DNA of 64,000 nucleotides. Origin: Actinomycetota bacterium. Lineage in GTDB: Bacteria; Actinomycetota; Actinomycetes; S36-B12; GCA-2699445. Made by a program: the position numbers and the translations under genes. Under the pieces are notes generated by a model. The model made no database searches and was not told where the DNA came from. It saw only the letters and a program-made list of their open reading frames with translations. Positions 8,632 through 18,146 of this stretch are shown piece after piece (the stretch's first letter is position 1; every line of letters begins with the position of its first letter). The DNA lies in contig JAPOIY010000008.1 of assembly GCA_029978705.1 (NCBI GenBank), positions 22,233 to 86,232 on the forward strand. Reading direction: 5' to 3'.

Positions 8632-9647
8632 CCACGGGCATTCTCATCGGCATCGTCCTGCTGCTCGGCAACGCGTTCTTCGTCGGCGCCGAGTTCGCCG
8701 TCATCTCCGCCCGCCGCAGCCAGATCGAACCCCACGCCGCGGCCGGGTCCCGGCGGGCCCGTATCGCGCTGCGCGGTATGGAACGGGTCTCCCTCATGCT
8801 GGCGGCCGCGCAACTGGGTATCACCGTGTGTTCCATCGGGCTGGGTGCGGTGGCCGAGCCCGCCCTGGCCCACCTGTTCGAGCCGTGGACCACGGCCCTT
8901 GGGCTGCCCGCGGGAGCCAGCCATGCCGTCGCCTTCGTGGTCGCTCTGCTCATTGTGGTCTACCTGCACATCGTGATCGGGGAGATGGTGCCCAAGAATC
9001 TGTCCCTGGCCTCTCCGGAGCGGGCAGCGCTGTGGCTGGCGCCGCCACTGTGGGGGGTCGCGTGGGTGCTGCGGCCGGTCATCTGGATCCTCAACGGAGC
9101 GGCGAACCTGGGCTTGCGGGTGCTGCGGATCACCCCCCGGGACGAGGTGGCGGCGGCCTTCACCCCCGATGAGGTGGCCACCCTGATCGCCGAGTCGCGC
9201 CGAGAGGGCCTGCTGGACGACCAGGAGACGGAACTGGCGGCGGGTGCACTCGACCTGAGCGTCGTGACCGCAGACCGGTTGGTCATCCCGGGACTGGTGA
9301 CCGTCGCCCGCACCGACACCCCCGGCGACGTTCTGGCGGCAGCCGCCCGCACCGGGTTCTCCCGCTTCCCGGTCGTCGCCGAGGACCGTGTGGTCGGCTA
9401 CCTGCATGTCCGCGACGCCCTGGCCCGGGCCGGGGAGGCCGGGGTCACGCTCGCCGACATGGACTTGCGGACGTTGCCCCGCGTCCCCGCGGACGCCTCC
9501 GCCCAGACCGTGGCGGAGATCCTGCGGGTGCGCGGAGCCCACCTCGCCCAGGTGGTGGGAACCGACGGATCGGTGGGCATCCTCGCCTTGGAGGATGTGC
9601 TGGAGGAACTGATCGGAGAGGTGCGGGACTCCGCTCACCGCACCTGA
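8628..9647 (+). CDS. CNNM family CBS-domain membrane transporter lacking the C-terminal CorC domain
   Basis: 339 residues from a GTG that overlaps the upstream TGA (GTGA). It has the DUF21 transmembrane domain with AEFAVISARRSQIE and IGEMVPKN motifs, then two CBS motifs. It ends shortly after LEDVLEELIGEV, so the CorC_HlyC domain found in its upstream partner is absent. This full-length/short tandem pair recurs in Actinobacteria. The likely role is divalent cation transport or homeostasis. The overlap is direct evidence of co-translation. Confidence 0.87.
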   Translation: MTTGILIGIVLLLGNAFFVGAEFAVISARRSQIEPHAAAGSRRARIALRGMERVSLMLAAAQLGITVCSIGLGAVAEPALAHLFEPWTTALGLPAGASHAVAFVVALLIVVYLHIVIGEMVPKNLSLASPERAALWLAPPLWGVAWVLRPVIWILNGAANLGLRVLRITPRDEVAAAFTPDEVATLIAESRREGLLDDQETELAAGALDLSVVTADRLVIPGLVTVARTDTPGDVLAAAARTGFSRFPVVAEDRVVGYLHVRDALARAGEAGVTLADMDLRTLPRVPADASAQTVAEILRVRGAHLAQVVGTDGSVGILALEDVLEELIGEVRDSAHRT

Positions 9648-9686
9648 CGGGCTGCTTGTCCGCCGACCCGGTGCCATGCTGACGGC

Positions 9687-10112
9687 ATGGCCGCTTCCAT
9701 TCGCCCCTGCCCCTCCTGCGGCACGAAGAATCGGGTGCCCGCCGCCGCCGCCGGCCGGCCGCGCTGCGCCACCTGCAAAGCCGACCTGCCGTGGCTGGTG
9801 GAGGCCACGGACTCCGACCTGGCTGAGGCGCTGGACACCGCGCAGGTGGTTCTGGTCGATCTGTGGGCGCCCTGGTGCGGACCGTGCCGCATGGTCGCGC
9901 CCGTCCTCGAGTCACTGGCGGTGACGTACGCCGGTTCGCTCAAGGTGGTGAAGGTCAACGTCGACGAGGCGCCCGCTGCGGCCGCCCGGTTCCAGGCCCA
10001 GAGCATCCCCACCCTGGTGGTGCTCAAGGACGGCGAGGTCGTGGAACGGGTGGTCGGGGCCCAGCCGGAACCTGTGCTGAACCGGATCGTGACGGCGGCG
10101 CTGGCCCGCTGA
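9687..10112 (+). CDS. trxC: Thioredoxin 2 with N-terminal zinc finger
   Basis: 141 residues. Two CXXC pairs at Cys8/Cys11 and Cys27/Cys30 form the zinc-binding head typical of thioredoxin 2. A thioredoxin fold follows with active site WCGPC (Cys64, Cys67) and the cis-proline segment SIPTLV. It is a cytoplasmic disulfide reductase, and the zinc-bearing type is linked to oxidative stress in other bacteria. It follows the CNNM pair by 39 bp and may share their transcript. Confidence 0.88.
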   Translation: MAASIRPCPSCGTKNRVPAAAAGRPRCATCKADLPWLVEATDSDLAEALDTAQVVLVDLWAPWCGPCRMVAPVLESLAVTYAGSLKVVKVNVDEAPAAAARFQAQSIPTLVVLKDGEVVERVVGAQPEPVLNRIVTAALAR

Positions 10113-10174
10113 CACGGCCACGCGATCCCGCGGAATCCCCCACGACCGCCGCCGAATACGCCAAGGTGGTGCCC

Positions 10175-11665
10175 ATGGCCAGCCAGACCGAGACCCCGGC
10201 GCCCCCCGAGGGTGGCCGCACCGGGATCTGGCGTTGGCTGAGATGGGTCCTGCTGAGCATCCTCATTCTGATCGTGCTGCTCCTCGCGGCCGTCATCGGC
10301 GGCCTCTGGTACACCGGCATTCCCGCCAACAGCGCCGGTCTGGCGGCGCAGACGGTGTGTGCCGGCACCTTCGTCTCCGGGCGAGACCCTCAGGAGGTCT
10401 TCACCGATGACGTCCTTCCCCAGAGCCCCGCGCTGAGCGTGATCTCCATCGACGTCGACCAGGCACGACGGTCGGTCACCGCCAAGTTCCTCGGCCTGGT
10501 GGAGCGGAAAGCCGTCCTCCTGCCCAACCGGGGCTGTGTGCTCGACCTGCCCCCCGACCCGGAGGCGCAGCCGTACACCCCCGCCCCCCAGAGTCCCGAA
10601 CCCTGGCCGCAGGGGGACGCCGCCGTCCAACGCTCCCAGTGGCCGCGCGGCGTCGACCGGACCGGTCTGGTGCGTGTCACCGACGACGTCTTCACCGGCG
10701 CCGGGGATCCGACCGCAGCCAACGCGCGCGCCTTCGCGGTGGTCTACGGCGGACGGCTCCTCGTCGAACGCCAGGCGCCGGGATTCAAGCCCGGGACCCC
10801 GCTGTTGGGCTGGTCGATGACCAAGACGGTCAACGCCATGCTGGCCTTCAAGAAACTCGCGCAGGCCGATGTGCCGCTGCGTACGAAAGTGGTCGACGCC
10901 TTCCCGAAGAAGCGGGAGCCGGACTGGGTGGCGCTGTGGCGGCAGGACGACCGTCGCGACATGACGATCAGCGACCTGCTGACCATGACCTCAGGCCTCG
11001 ACTTCGGGGACGACTACGGCCCGTTCGCGCGCGTGGTCAAGATGCTCTACAGCGAACCGAGCATGGCCGACTACGCCGCCGAACAGCCGCAGGCCGCCCC
11101 CCCGGGTACCGCGTTCGCCTACAGCACGGGGGTCGCGGACATCATCAGCCAGGTCGTCGAGGGCCAGTTCGCCAATGCGCATTCCTACTGGAGCTACCCG
11201 GCCCGGGCACTGTTCCTGCCCTCCGGGGTGTCGTCAGGGACCCTGGCCACGGATACGTCGGGCACGTGGGTCGGGGGGTCGTACCTCTATGCCGACACCG
11301 GCGACTGGGCTCGGCTCGGGCTGATGATGATGTCGGACGGCAAGGCGGACGGTCGCCGCGTCCTGCCACCCGGCTGGTGGAGACTTGCCGGGACCCCCGC
11401 CATGAAGGACGGACCCGGAGCCGGCTACGGGCGGCAGACGTGGATCCCCGGGGCCCCGGTCGGCGGCGAATGCACCGGGCAGGGCGTCCCCCCCGACACG
11501 TTGTCGATGTCGGGCCACTACGGTCAGGTCGTCGCGATGATCCCCTCGCGCGACACCGTGATCGTCCGCCTCGGCTGGACGATCGACAAGACACAGTTCG
11601 ACAGTTGTCGTCTCATCAAGGATGTCCTGCAGCAGTTGCCGCGGGACGGTAAGGAGAAGTCATGA
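10175..11665 (+). CDS. Membrane-anchored class C beta-lactamase-like serine hydrolase (NylB/EstB-like)
   Basis: 496 residues from ATG 10175; the open frame extends further upstream but overlaps trxC. A single membrane anchor lies at about 20-45. The SxxK motif SMTK has nucleophile Ser214 and Lys217, Tyr316 sits in FAYSTG at the YxN position, and SGHYGQ occupies the KTG-equivalent position. The layout resembles 6-aminohexanoate-dimer hydrolase and related esterases more than true beta-lactamases. The substrate is unknown. The stop overlaps the next start (ATGA), so the downstream secreted protein is probably made with it. Confidence 0.82.
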   Translation: MASQTETPAPPEGGRTGIWRWLRWVLLSILILIVLLLAAVIGGLWYTGIPANSAGLAAQTVCAGTFVSGRDPQEVFTDDVLPQSPALSVISIDVDQARRSVTAKFLGLVERKAVLLPNRGCVLDLPPDPEAQPYTPAPQSPEPWPQGDAAVQRSQWPRGVDRTGLVRVTDDVFTGAGDPTAANARAFAVVYGGRLLVERQAPGFKPGTPLLGWSMTKTVNAMLAFKKLAQADVPLRTKVVDAFPKKREPDWVALWRQDDRRDMTISDLLTMTSGLDFGDDYGPFARVVKMLYSEPSMADYAAEQPQAAPPGTAFAYSTGVADIISQVVEGQFANAHSYWSYPARALFLPSGVSSGTLATDTSGTWVGGSYLYADTGDWARLGLMMMSDGKADGRRVLPPGWWRLAGTPAMKDGPGAGYGRQTWIPGAPVGGECTGQGVPPDTLSMSGHYGQVVAMIPSRDTVIVRLGWTIDKTQFDSCRLIKDVLQQLPRDGKEKS

Positions 11666-12414
11666 AGAATGCACTCGCGAAGATGACCGCCGTCCTTGCC
11701 GCGACTGGAGCCGTCGTCGCCGGCGTGGGACCCGCGCAGGCAGTCCACCTCGTCCCCAGTCCCGCGGAGCTGCAGAGTGCCTCGCTGCAACTGTCCGACG
11801 TACCGCCGTCGTTCAGTGACGACCCGAAGTGGGAAAGCTCCTACACCGGCCCCGGCGACACCCGCCGCTACGAGATGTGTGTCGACAAGGACGGGCACAA
11901 GGTCTTCGGCACGCCTCCCCAACAGCACGAGAACGCCACCGTGGCGCTGGACCAGACCGGCAGCGGCGAGAACATCACCGCCGCGAAGGTGGTGAGCAGC
12001 GACATCTACGCCTACCGGACCCGGCGAGTGGCCCACCGGGCCTGGCGCGACCTGCGCAAGGCGCGAGCGCGCTGCGCGCCGACCATCAGCAAGCCGATGG
12101 ACTTCGACGGCGTGATGATCGACGTCGAGGTCACCCAGGCGATCCGCGGCCTGCCCCGCTATCACGGCTCCCGCGGGTTCTCCAACCATCAGAAGGTGTC
12201 CACCGTGATCAAGGGCGGATCCCAGGGGATGGAGATCTACGTCGATGGGTACTCGGCGTACCGCCGGGTCCGCAACTCCATCCTGCGGGTCCAGTTCGCG
12301 CACTACGACCAGGATTCGCTGGCTTCGGTGACCCTGCCGCCGAAGTACCTGCGGTTCACCCGACACGAGGCCCGCGTCATCGTGGACCGGTTGGCGGGAA
12401 TGGGCCGCGGCTGA
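11662..12414 (+). CDS. Secreted protein with PknH-like sensor-type features
   Basis: 250 residues; the ATG overlaps the TGA of the serine hydrolase, with GGTAAGGAG upstream. A signal peptide ends near GPAQA. The mature part begins with LQLSDVPPSF and has two cysteines about 65 residues apart. This is like the extracellular cysteine-bridged sensor domains of mycobacterial PknH and related lipoproteins; the assignment is by pattern only. A similar DVPxxF opening and Cys spacing occurs in the DUF2510 protein at 15525. It probably works with the hydrolase outside the cell (inference). Confidence 0.6.
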   Translation: MKNALAKMTAVLAATGAVVAGVGPAQAVHLVPSPAELQSASLQLSDVPPSFSDDPKWESSYTGPGDTRRYEMCVDKDGHKVFGTPPQQHENATVALDQTGSGENITAAKVVSSDIYAYRTRRVAHRAWRDLRKARARCAPTISKPMDFDGVMIDVEVTQAIRGLPRYHGSRGFSNHQKVSTVIKGGSQGMEIYVDGYSAYRRVRNSILRVQFAHYDQDSLASVTLPPKYLRFTRHEARVIVDRLAGMGRG

Positions 12415-12424
12415 CGTCTGCGGG

Positions 12425-13393
12425 TCAGGCCAGGGCCTGACGCCACACGAGAGCCGCGGCAGCGGCCAGCGCGGCCAGCACGAAGGCTCCGCCAGCGAAC
12501 CAGGCGCTGATGTCGCGGGTCTCGGTGTCGTAACCGACTGCGCTGCCGATGGCGTCGTACACCGACCCCAGTTCGGCGGCCGACTCGGCAGTGAAGGCTT
12601 GGCCCCCGGTCTGGTCGGCGATGCCGGCCAGGGACTCCGGGTCCACGGGGACCGGCACCGTCTCGCCCTCGATCACGACGGCCCCATCCTCGGTTCCGAA
12701 CGCGATCGTGGTGATGGGCACCCCCATCCCGCTGGCCCGCTGCGCCTGGGCCCGCACGGCGGCCTGCGGGCTGAGGTCCGAGGTGCCGATGGTGGGGGTC
12801 CCGTCGCTCATCAGGACCACGGCCGCGGGAGGCTGCTTCCCCTCGGCGTCCGGAGGCGCGGCCTGGATGGTGTCCAGGGACACCTCCAGTCCGGCACCCG
12901 TGTCCGTGCCGTCCCCCAGCTGCAGGGCGTCGATGGCTCGCATCAGGGCGGCGCGGTCGGTCGACGGCGCCCGCTGCAGGCGAGCCGACCCGTCGAAGGT
13001 GACCAGACCCACCTGCAGACCGGACGGCAGCCCGGAGACGAACGTGCGCGCCGCGTCCTGGGCGGCCCGCAGACGGCTGGGGCTGACGTCATCGGCGTTC
13101 ATGGAACGCGACGTGTCCAGCGTGAGCATGACGGTCGCCCGTTCCTTGGGGACCTGCACCTCCGCGGCCGGCTCGGCGAACCCCAGTACGCCGATCGCCA
13201 TGGCGCCGGTGAGCAGCAGCCAGGGGATCACCCGCTGCCAGCCGGACCGACGCGGCGCCACGGAGGCGAGCAGATCCGTGCTGCTGAAACGTACGGCCGT
13301 CGCCCGGTTGCGCCGGCTCGCCGCCCAGAAGGCGACCAGCAGCAGAACAGGGACGAGAAGCAGGAGCAGCCGCCAGCCGGCGAGGAAGGTCAT
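12425..13393 (-). CDS. VWA-domain membrane protein (BatA-like) of the MoxR-DUF58-VWA operon
   Basis: 322 residues. Two N-terminal membrane segments (about 5-25 and 55-75) are followed by a von Willebrand A domain with an intact MIDAS motif DTSRS and a later LMSDGTPT segment, then a C-terminal membrane helix (about 295-317). The ATG overlaps the TGA of the DUF58 gene (ATGA), and I chose this start because the longer frame is inside DUF58. With MoxR and DUF58 it forms a widespread module thought to act as a metal-dependent chaperone or assembly system at the membrane; the client here is unknown. Confidence 0.85.
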   Translation of the reverse strand: MTFLAGWRLLLLLVPVLLLVAFWAASRRNRATAVRFSSTDLLASVAPRRSGWQRVIPWLLLTGAMAIGVLGFAEPAAEVQVPKERATVMLTLDTSRSMNADDVSPSRLRAAQDAARTFVSGLPSGLQVGLVTFDGSARLQRAPSTDRAALMRAIDALQLGDGTDTGAGLEVSLDTIQAAPPDAEGKQPPAAVVLMSDGTPTIGTSDLSPQAAVRAQAQRASGMGVPITTIAFGTEDGAVVIEGETVPVPVDPESLAGIADQTGGQAFTAESAAELGSVYDAIGSAVGYDTETRDISAWFAGGAFVLAALAAAAALVWRQALA

Positions 13394-14313
13394 GCCGATA
13401 CCCCGCGGGTCTGCCGGCCGGTCACGAACCGTACGACGTCGGTGAGCCAGTCGCGGTCCGTCGAGGTGGCGAGGTACTCCACGTTCGCGCCCGTGATCGC
13501 CAGCCGGATGCGGTCCTGACGCTCCTGAGCGGCCGCCGCGTACCGTGCCCGCAGGCGGGCCGAACCGGTCTGTACGGTAACGAGCCGCCCGGACTCGGGA
13601 TCGACCGTGCGCAGCATCCCGACGTCCGGCAGATCCAGTTCGCGCGGGTCGGTGACGTGTACGGCGATCACCTGGTTGTGGAGGGCGAGCTCGCGCAGGG
13701 CCCGGGCCCAATCCCCGTGGTCCAGGAAGTCCGAGACCACGACGACCTGACCGCGGCGAGGCTGTGCCTGCCGCAGGGCGCGGAGGGCCGCCGTCAGGTC
13801 CGCACCGGCCGCGGGCGCCTCGGACTGCCTCGGGGTGTCGTGCAGGGTGACCAGGACCCCCAGCATGTGACGGCGACCACCGCGAGCCGGTCGAATGGTC
13901 AGGCGGGGAGTTCCGCAGACCACGGCGCCGAAGCGGTTACCGGCGCGGGCCGTGAGGATCCCGATCGCAGCTGCAGTGCCCAGGACGACATCGCGCTTCT
14001 CGCGCAGAGCGGTGCCGAAGTCGAGGCTGGCCGAACGGTCGGCGACCACCCACGTCTCCAGCTCTCGGTCGGCCTCCGTCTGGCGGACCTGGGTCTGCCG
14101 GGAGCGGGCGGTCAGGTTCCAGTCGATGCGGCGGGCATCGTCGCCCGGCTGGTAATCGCGAGCGCCCGCCCGCTCGCTGCCGGGCCCGATGGCGCGGGAG
14201 TGGTGTTCCCCGGTGACCTTGCCGTCGAGCCGCCGCCGCACCGCGAGTTCGAGCCGGCGCAGCACCTCGGCCCGGCCGACGTGCTGGGGAACGCTCTCCT
14301 GGCGGCGGGTCAC
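13390..14313 (-). CDS. DUF58 domain protein
   Basis: 307 residues from a GTG overlapping the MoxR TGA (GTGA). It carries the DUF58 hallmark RDYQPGDDARRIDWNLTAR at about residues 50-70 and a VWA-like fold with DRSASLDFG. It has no membrane segment, so it is cytoplasmic. In MoxR operons the DUF58 protein is the usual middle partner between the AAA+ ATPase and the VWA membrane proteins. Overlaps on both sides imply strict co-translation with its neighbours. Confidence 0.87.
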   Translation of the reverse strand: MTRRQESVPQHVGRAEVLRRLELAVRRRLDGKVTGEHHSRAIGPGSERAGARDYQPGDDARRIDWNLTARSRQTQVRQTEADRELETWVVADRSASLDFGTALREKRDVVLGTAAAIGILTARAGNRFGAVVCGTPRLTIRPARGGRRHMLGVLVTLHDTPRQSEAPAAGADLTAALRALRQAQPRRGQVVVVSDFLDHGDWARALRELALHNQVIAVHVTDPRELDLPDVGMLRTVDPESGRLVTVQTGSARLRARYAAAAQERQDRIRLAITGANVEYLATSTDRDWLTDVVRFVTGRQTRGVSA

Positions 14314-15344
14314 CCGGCCTCCGTCAGCGCCGGGGACACGGCCCCGCCCCAGGCGACATCGCCACCGGGGACGACGGCCGGGGCCGCCACGTGACCCAGG
14401 ACCCGGTTGACCACATCCGACACCTCGATGCCGTCGGCCATGGCCTCGTAGGACAACAGGATCCGATGGCGCAGCACCTCGGGGGCCACCTCCCACACAT
14501 CCCGGGGAACCAGAAAGTGGCGCCCCCGCATCAGAGCGAGCGCGCGTCCCGCCGCGAGCAGCCCCAGGGTGCCGCGCGGGCTGGCGCCCAGCGCGACGAC
14601 ACCGGCCAGCTCAGGCAAGCCCCAGGCCGCGGGGTCCCGCGTGGTCATCACCAGGCGCACGGCGTAGTCCCGCACCGCCTCATGCACGTGGACCTGCTGG
14701 GCGAGCGACTGCAGGTTCTGCACACCCTCCGGTGTCAGCACCTGCTCCGGGTGTGGCGGCTGGGCGCCCATCCGCTCGGCGATGAGGGTCTCCTCTTCGT
14801 AGGTGGGGTGATCCACCACCACCTGCATGAGGAAACGGTCCCGCTGTGCCTCGGGTAGCGCGTACACCCCTTCGGACTCGATGGGGTTCTGGGTCGCCAG
14901 GACGAGAAAGGGCTCCGGGACGCGCCGGGTCTGGCCGGCGATCGAGACCTGCCGTTCCGCCATGACCTCCAGGAGCGCCGACTGGACCTTCGCCGGTGCG
15001 CGATTGATCTCATCGGCGAGGACCACGTTGGCGAAGACCGCACCCCACTCGATGTCGAACTCCTCGCGGGTGGGGCGCCAGATCCGGGTGCCGATCACGT
15101 CCGCGGGTACCAGGTCGGGAGTGAATTGCAGCCGCGAGAAGTCCCCCCCGACGACGGTGGCCAGCGTGGACACGGTCAGGGTCTTGGCCAGGCCCGGTAC
15201 CCCCTCGATGAGGCAGTGTCCGTTGGCCAGCAGCGAGACGAAGACCCGTTCCACCAGTCGGTCCTGACCGACCACGACACTGCGGACCTGGGCCACGGCC
15301 TCCCCGAGGAGGGCCACGTCCGGGGACTCGGTGGGGTGGGACAT
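14310..15344 (-). CDS. MoxR-family AAA+ ATPase
   Basis: 344 residues. Walker A is EGVPGLAKT, Walker B is VVLADEINRAPAK and a sensor region contains LATQNPIE. A lid domain follows with ASPRGTLGLL. MoxR ATPases act as chaperones in maturation of protein complexes, typically with VWA proteins such as the one encoded downstream. It is the first gene of the three-gene operon; GAGGAG precedes ATG 15344. A 180-bp gap separates it from the divergent DUF2510 gene. Confidence 0.9.
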   Translation of the reverse strand: MSHPTESPDVALLGEAVAQVRSVVVGQDRLVERVFVSLLANGHCLIEGVPGLAKTLTVSTLATVVGGDFSRLQFTPDLVPADVIGTRIWRPTREEFDIEWGAVFANVVLADEINRAPAKVQSALLEVMAERQVSIAGQTRRVPEPFLVLATQNPIESEGVYALPEAQRDRFLMQVVVDHPTYEEETLIAERMGAQPPHPEQVLTPEGVQNLQSLAQQVHVHEAVRDYAVRLVMTTRDPAAWGLPELAGVVALGASPRGTLGLLAAGRALALMRGRHFLVPRDVWEVAPEVLRHRILLSYEAMADGIEVSDVVNRVLGHVAAPAVVPGGDVAWGGAVSPALTEAG

Positions 15345-15524
15345 ACGGTCTCCTCGGGGGGGGGTCGGATCTGGAACTGTGTCATGGCGGCGTCGCCGGG
15401 GTGCAAGACCGAGATCAGGATCTCATCAGAACGCCCGAGTGCCCGCCGCTGCCGCCGGATCCACGCGTGCCCGCGGCTCCCCGATGTGGTCCTATGGACT
15501 CCTGTCGCCCTCGCGGAGGTCCCG

Positions 15525-16640
15525 TTGCCCAGCTCCCCGGCTCCCGGCTGGTACGCCGACCCGTGGGCCCCGGCGCGGCAGCGGTACTGGGACGGCGACC
15601 GGTGGACCGCGGATGTCTTCTCCCCGGGGTGGGAGGACTCGCCGGTCGACCCGACGCAGGTGGCGGCCCTGGGAGCCCCCCCGACGGTGCGCGCCGAGCC
15701 GCCCCCGCCCGCCCCCTCCTGGCAGCTCGGATCCGAACCCGAGGTCCCCGCCGCGCCGCCGCCGCCAGCGTCCCACTCCGACCGGTCCCTGATCGTCGGT
15801 GGGGTGGTCGCGGTCCTGCTCGCGGCCGTGCTGGTGGTGCTGCTGATGGGGCAACTGGACCGCCGGCGGGGCGACGAACCCGCCGCGGCGCCGGCGACCC
15901 CCGTCCCGCAGCGCTCGGAGTCGCCCCCGCCGACCCAGTCCGCTCCTCCCCCGGGCGAGTCGCCGTCCCCCGCGCCGCAGTACCCGCAGCCCACGGTCAA
16001 GGAGACGCTGGCCGACCTCGTGGTGCGGCAGCAGGACGTGCCCGCCCGGTTCCGGGTCTCCCCGATCCCCGGAGGCCGCTCTGTGGCCGGCGGCCCCACG
16101 CTGGACCTGTGCGACGGCCGCTTCCCCAGCGAAGCGCTGCGGGTCGGCCGTCTGCAGACGGAGGCCGTGGACCCGGCAGGTGACCGCACCCTCAGCACCG
16201 AGGCGGTCCAGTACGAGGACCCGGTGGCCACGGCGCAGGCCTTCCAGGAGGTCGAGAAGGTCGCGGCGGAGTGCCAGGGTCAGGTCACCCTCGACCTCGG
16301 CACCGGGCAGATGATCAGCCGCTCGGTGAGTGCCGCCGACGACAGCGGGTGGGGCAGCACCGCCGGGGTCGACCGGCTGGCGTATCGGGCGACGGAACAG
16401 GCCGGCGCCGACCGGAGCACCACGCTCGTGGTCTACCTCAAGCGCGGCCCGCTGTTCCTGGGTCTCTACTTCCCGCGGCCCACGGGCCCCCAGATGCCCG
16501 TCGAAGGGCGCCGGACCGTCCCCGCCATCGTCAAGTTGTTCGAGGAGAGGCTGCTCGGAGCGTCCGCGGGGACCACGGGTGGGTCCGGTGGCGCCGGGGG
16601 TTCCGGGGCGGGCTCCCCGGGCGATGGGGTGGGGGCGTAG
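15525..16640 (+). CDS. DUF2510 membrane protein with proline-rich stalk and extracellular domain
   Basis: 371 residues from TTG 15525, chosen because GGAGG lies 5 nt upstream and the next residues start the DUF2510 motif (PGWYADPWAPARQRYWDG). This small WW-like domain faces the cytoplasm. One membrane segment lies at about 88-110, followed by a Pro/Ser-rich linker and an extracellular domain (about 150-345) with a DVPARF opening and two cysteines. The tail is Gly/Ser rich. The topology suggests a sensor or surface-anchoring protein; the external domain resembles that of the secreted protein at 11662 (inference). Confidence 0.72.
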   Translation: MPSSPAPGWYADPWAPARQRYWDGDRWTADVFSPGWEDSPVDPTQVAALGAPPTVRAEPPPPAPSWQLGSEPEVPAAPPPPASHSDRSLIVGGVVAVLLAAVLVVLLMGQLDRRRGDEPAAAPATPVPQRSESPPPTQSAPPPGESPSPAPQYPQPTVKETLADLVVRQQDVPARFRVSPIPGGRSVAGGPTLDLCDGRFPSEALRVGRLQTEAVDPAGDRTLSTEAVQYEDPVATAQAFQEVEKVAAECQGQVTLDLGTGQMISRSVSAADDSGWGSTAGVDRLAYRATEQAGADRSTTLVVYLKRGPLFLGLYFPRPTGPQMPVEGRRTVPAIVKLFEERLLGASAGTTGGSGGAGGSGAGSPGDGVGA

Positions 16641-16647
16641 GGGCCAC

Positions 16648-17370
16648 TCAGTGTCCGCCATCGGGAGGGGGCTGATGCCGCAAGGCGCGGAACCCCAAAG
16701 CCAGCGCCACGAGCGCGGGCCCGAGCCCGATGACGATGGCGTGCTGCGCCAGCAGGCCCGTTCCGACCGCGAACGAACCCAACAGGAATCCGGTGATGAT
16801 GAGGACTCCGGCGCGGGCGGCCTGCGGCAGCCCGCGCCACCCGTCGCGGCGCCATTCGGTGACGCCGATCACCGCTGCCAGCAGTTGTCCCGTGTTCGCA
16901 GTGAGCCACCGTCCCACCGCCGGAGTGCGCATCAAGGCGACGGCCAGCATGCCGAATGCCGCTGCGACGACGGGGATGATGACGGGGGCGGGGACGTTCC
17001 CCAGATCGAGCCCTACCGTGACGATGAGCAGGAGAGTGGCGAGCGTCAGCGGGTGTACGGCCCGCCGCAGGTCTGTCGCCGGGTAGCGCAGGGCGATCAG
17101 ATTGCCGACCGCCGCGCCGACAATGGCCCCCGCCAGCGACAGCAGGGGGAGGGTGACCCCACCCGGGTTGGGGAAGATCTCCGTCGCCGCGATCACGAGA
17201 TTCCCCGCCTGGTTGGAGGTGAAGACTCCGTACCGCAAGTAGGTGGTGGAGTCGACGACACCCACAGTCCACGCGAGGAGGAAGGCAGCAACCGCGGGGA
17301 AGGGGGAAAGGGTGGGGCCGTCGGCGTCGGTCCGGTGGTCCCCGGTGCGGTCCTCCCGGCTGCGGGACAT
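16648..17370 (-). CDS. DUF1275 (YoaK-like) membrane protein
   Basis: 240 residues; ATG 17370 is preceded by CGGAGGACC. Six or seven membrane segments are present. The first region contains WTVGVVDSTTYLRYGVFTSN followed by QAGN, the DUF1275 signature with the conserved Asp and the QxGN motif. The family has no established biochemical role. It converges with the DUF2510 gene, 7 bp apart. Confidence 0.82.
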   Translation of the reverse strand: MSRSREDRTGDHRTDADGPTLSPFPAVAAFLLAWTVGVVDSTTYLRYGVFTSNQAGNLVIAATEIFPNPGGVTLPLLSLAGAIVGAAVGNLIALRYPATDLRRAVHPLTLATLLLIVTVGLDLGNVPAPVIIPVVAAAFGMLAVALMRTPAVGRWLTANTGQLLAAVIGVTEWRRDGWRGLPQAARAGVLIITGFLLGSFAVGTGLLAQHAIVIGLGPALVALALGFRALRHQPPPDGGH

Positions 17371-17537
17371 CGCGGTCCTCCGTTTCCGTTTCGGCGAGCC
17401 TAGGGGGCGCTGTTCCCGGAGGCGCGGGACGAAGGTCCCGGGTTGGTCGGTTGCGGGCCCGTAGACCTTGCCCCGCACCGGATCAGGAGTAGCGTCGAAG
17501 GCGGAGCGACCAGTGTCGCTGGTGAGGGGGTGCAGTC

Positions 17538-17993
17538 ATGACAGTCCACCCGGTGTTTCCCGCGGCTCCCAGCGATCGGCCGCGGCGTCCCAGCGAACTC
17601 TCCCGGGTCCTGACCGAACTGGAGGCGGCGGTGGGCCGCAGCCGGGACTCCGAGGTATGGCTGGTGGAGGTCGAGCGTGCGGTGTGCCGACTGCGGGACG
17701 TGCTGCAGCACCACGTCGCAGTCCAGGAGGGTCCCGACTCCTTCCACGCCGACGTCGTGCGCCAGCAGCCGGCTCTGGCTCCGCGGGTTGCCGCTCTCCA
17801 GCGGGATCACGCCCACCTCGCCCAACAGGTGGCCGAGCTGCTACGCGTGACGCGAACCCCGGCGGACGCCGGCACCGTGGCGCAGACACAGGCGCAGGCC
17901 CGCGACCTGCTGCATGCGTTCGCGCGCCACCGCCGCCACGGCACCGACCTCGTGTGGGACGCTCTCGCCTTCGAGTTGGGCGGCGAACAATAG
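17538..17993 (+). CDS. Small all-helical protein, hemerythrin-like
   Basis: 151 residues. Histidines and acidic residues are spaced as in HHE hemerythrin-like proteins: LQHHVAVQEG, RDHAHLAQQ and a terminal FARHRRHGTDLVWDAL segment that parallels the closing HExxEN-type helix of actinobacterial hemerythrin-like proteins. Some canonical ligands are substituted, so iron binding is uncertain. A -10-like TAGCGT lies near 17491 and GAGGGGG precedes ATG 17538. It lies upstream of alkB, and a di-iron or O2-related role would fit that context, but this is inference. Confidence 0.55.
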   Translation: MTVHPVFPAAPSDRPRRPSELSRVLTELEAAVGRSRDSEVWLVEVERAVCRLRDVLQHHVAVQEGPDSFHADVVRQQPALAPRVAALQRDHAHLAQQVAELLRVTRTPADAGTVAQTQAQARDLLHAFARHRRHGTDLVWDALAFELGGEQ

Positions 17994-18146
17994 GCTGACG
18001 GGCGCAGCGCTGCCGGTCCCGCCGGATCCGCTCCGGGTCCTCGCGATCGCTCCGCCGCCGGTGCGCGATCCACCCGAACTGATCACTCAGCGCCGGACTG
18101 CGGATCGGGCTACCCTGGCGTACATCGCTCCTCCCGGAGGTCGCGT

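Noticed and set aside
13657..14394. 245-residue forward frame opposite DUF58
   Set aside because: Antisense shadow; the reverse strand has overlapping starts and stops of a known operon.
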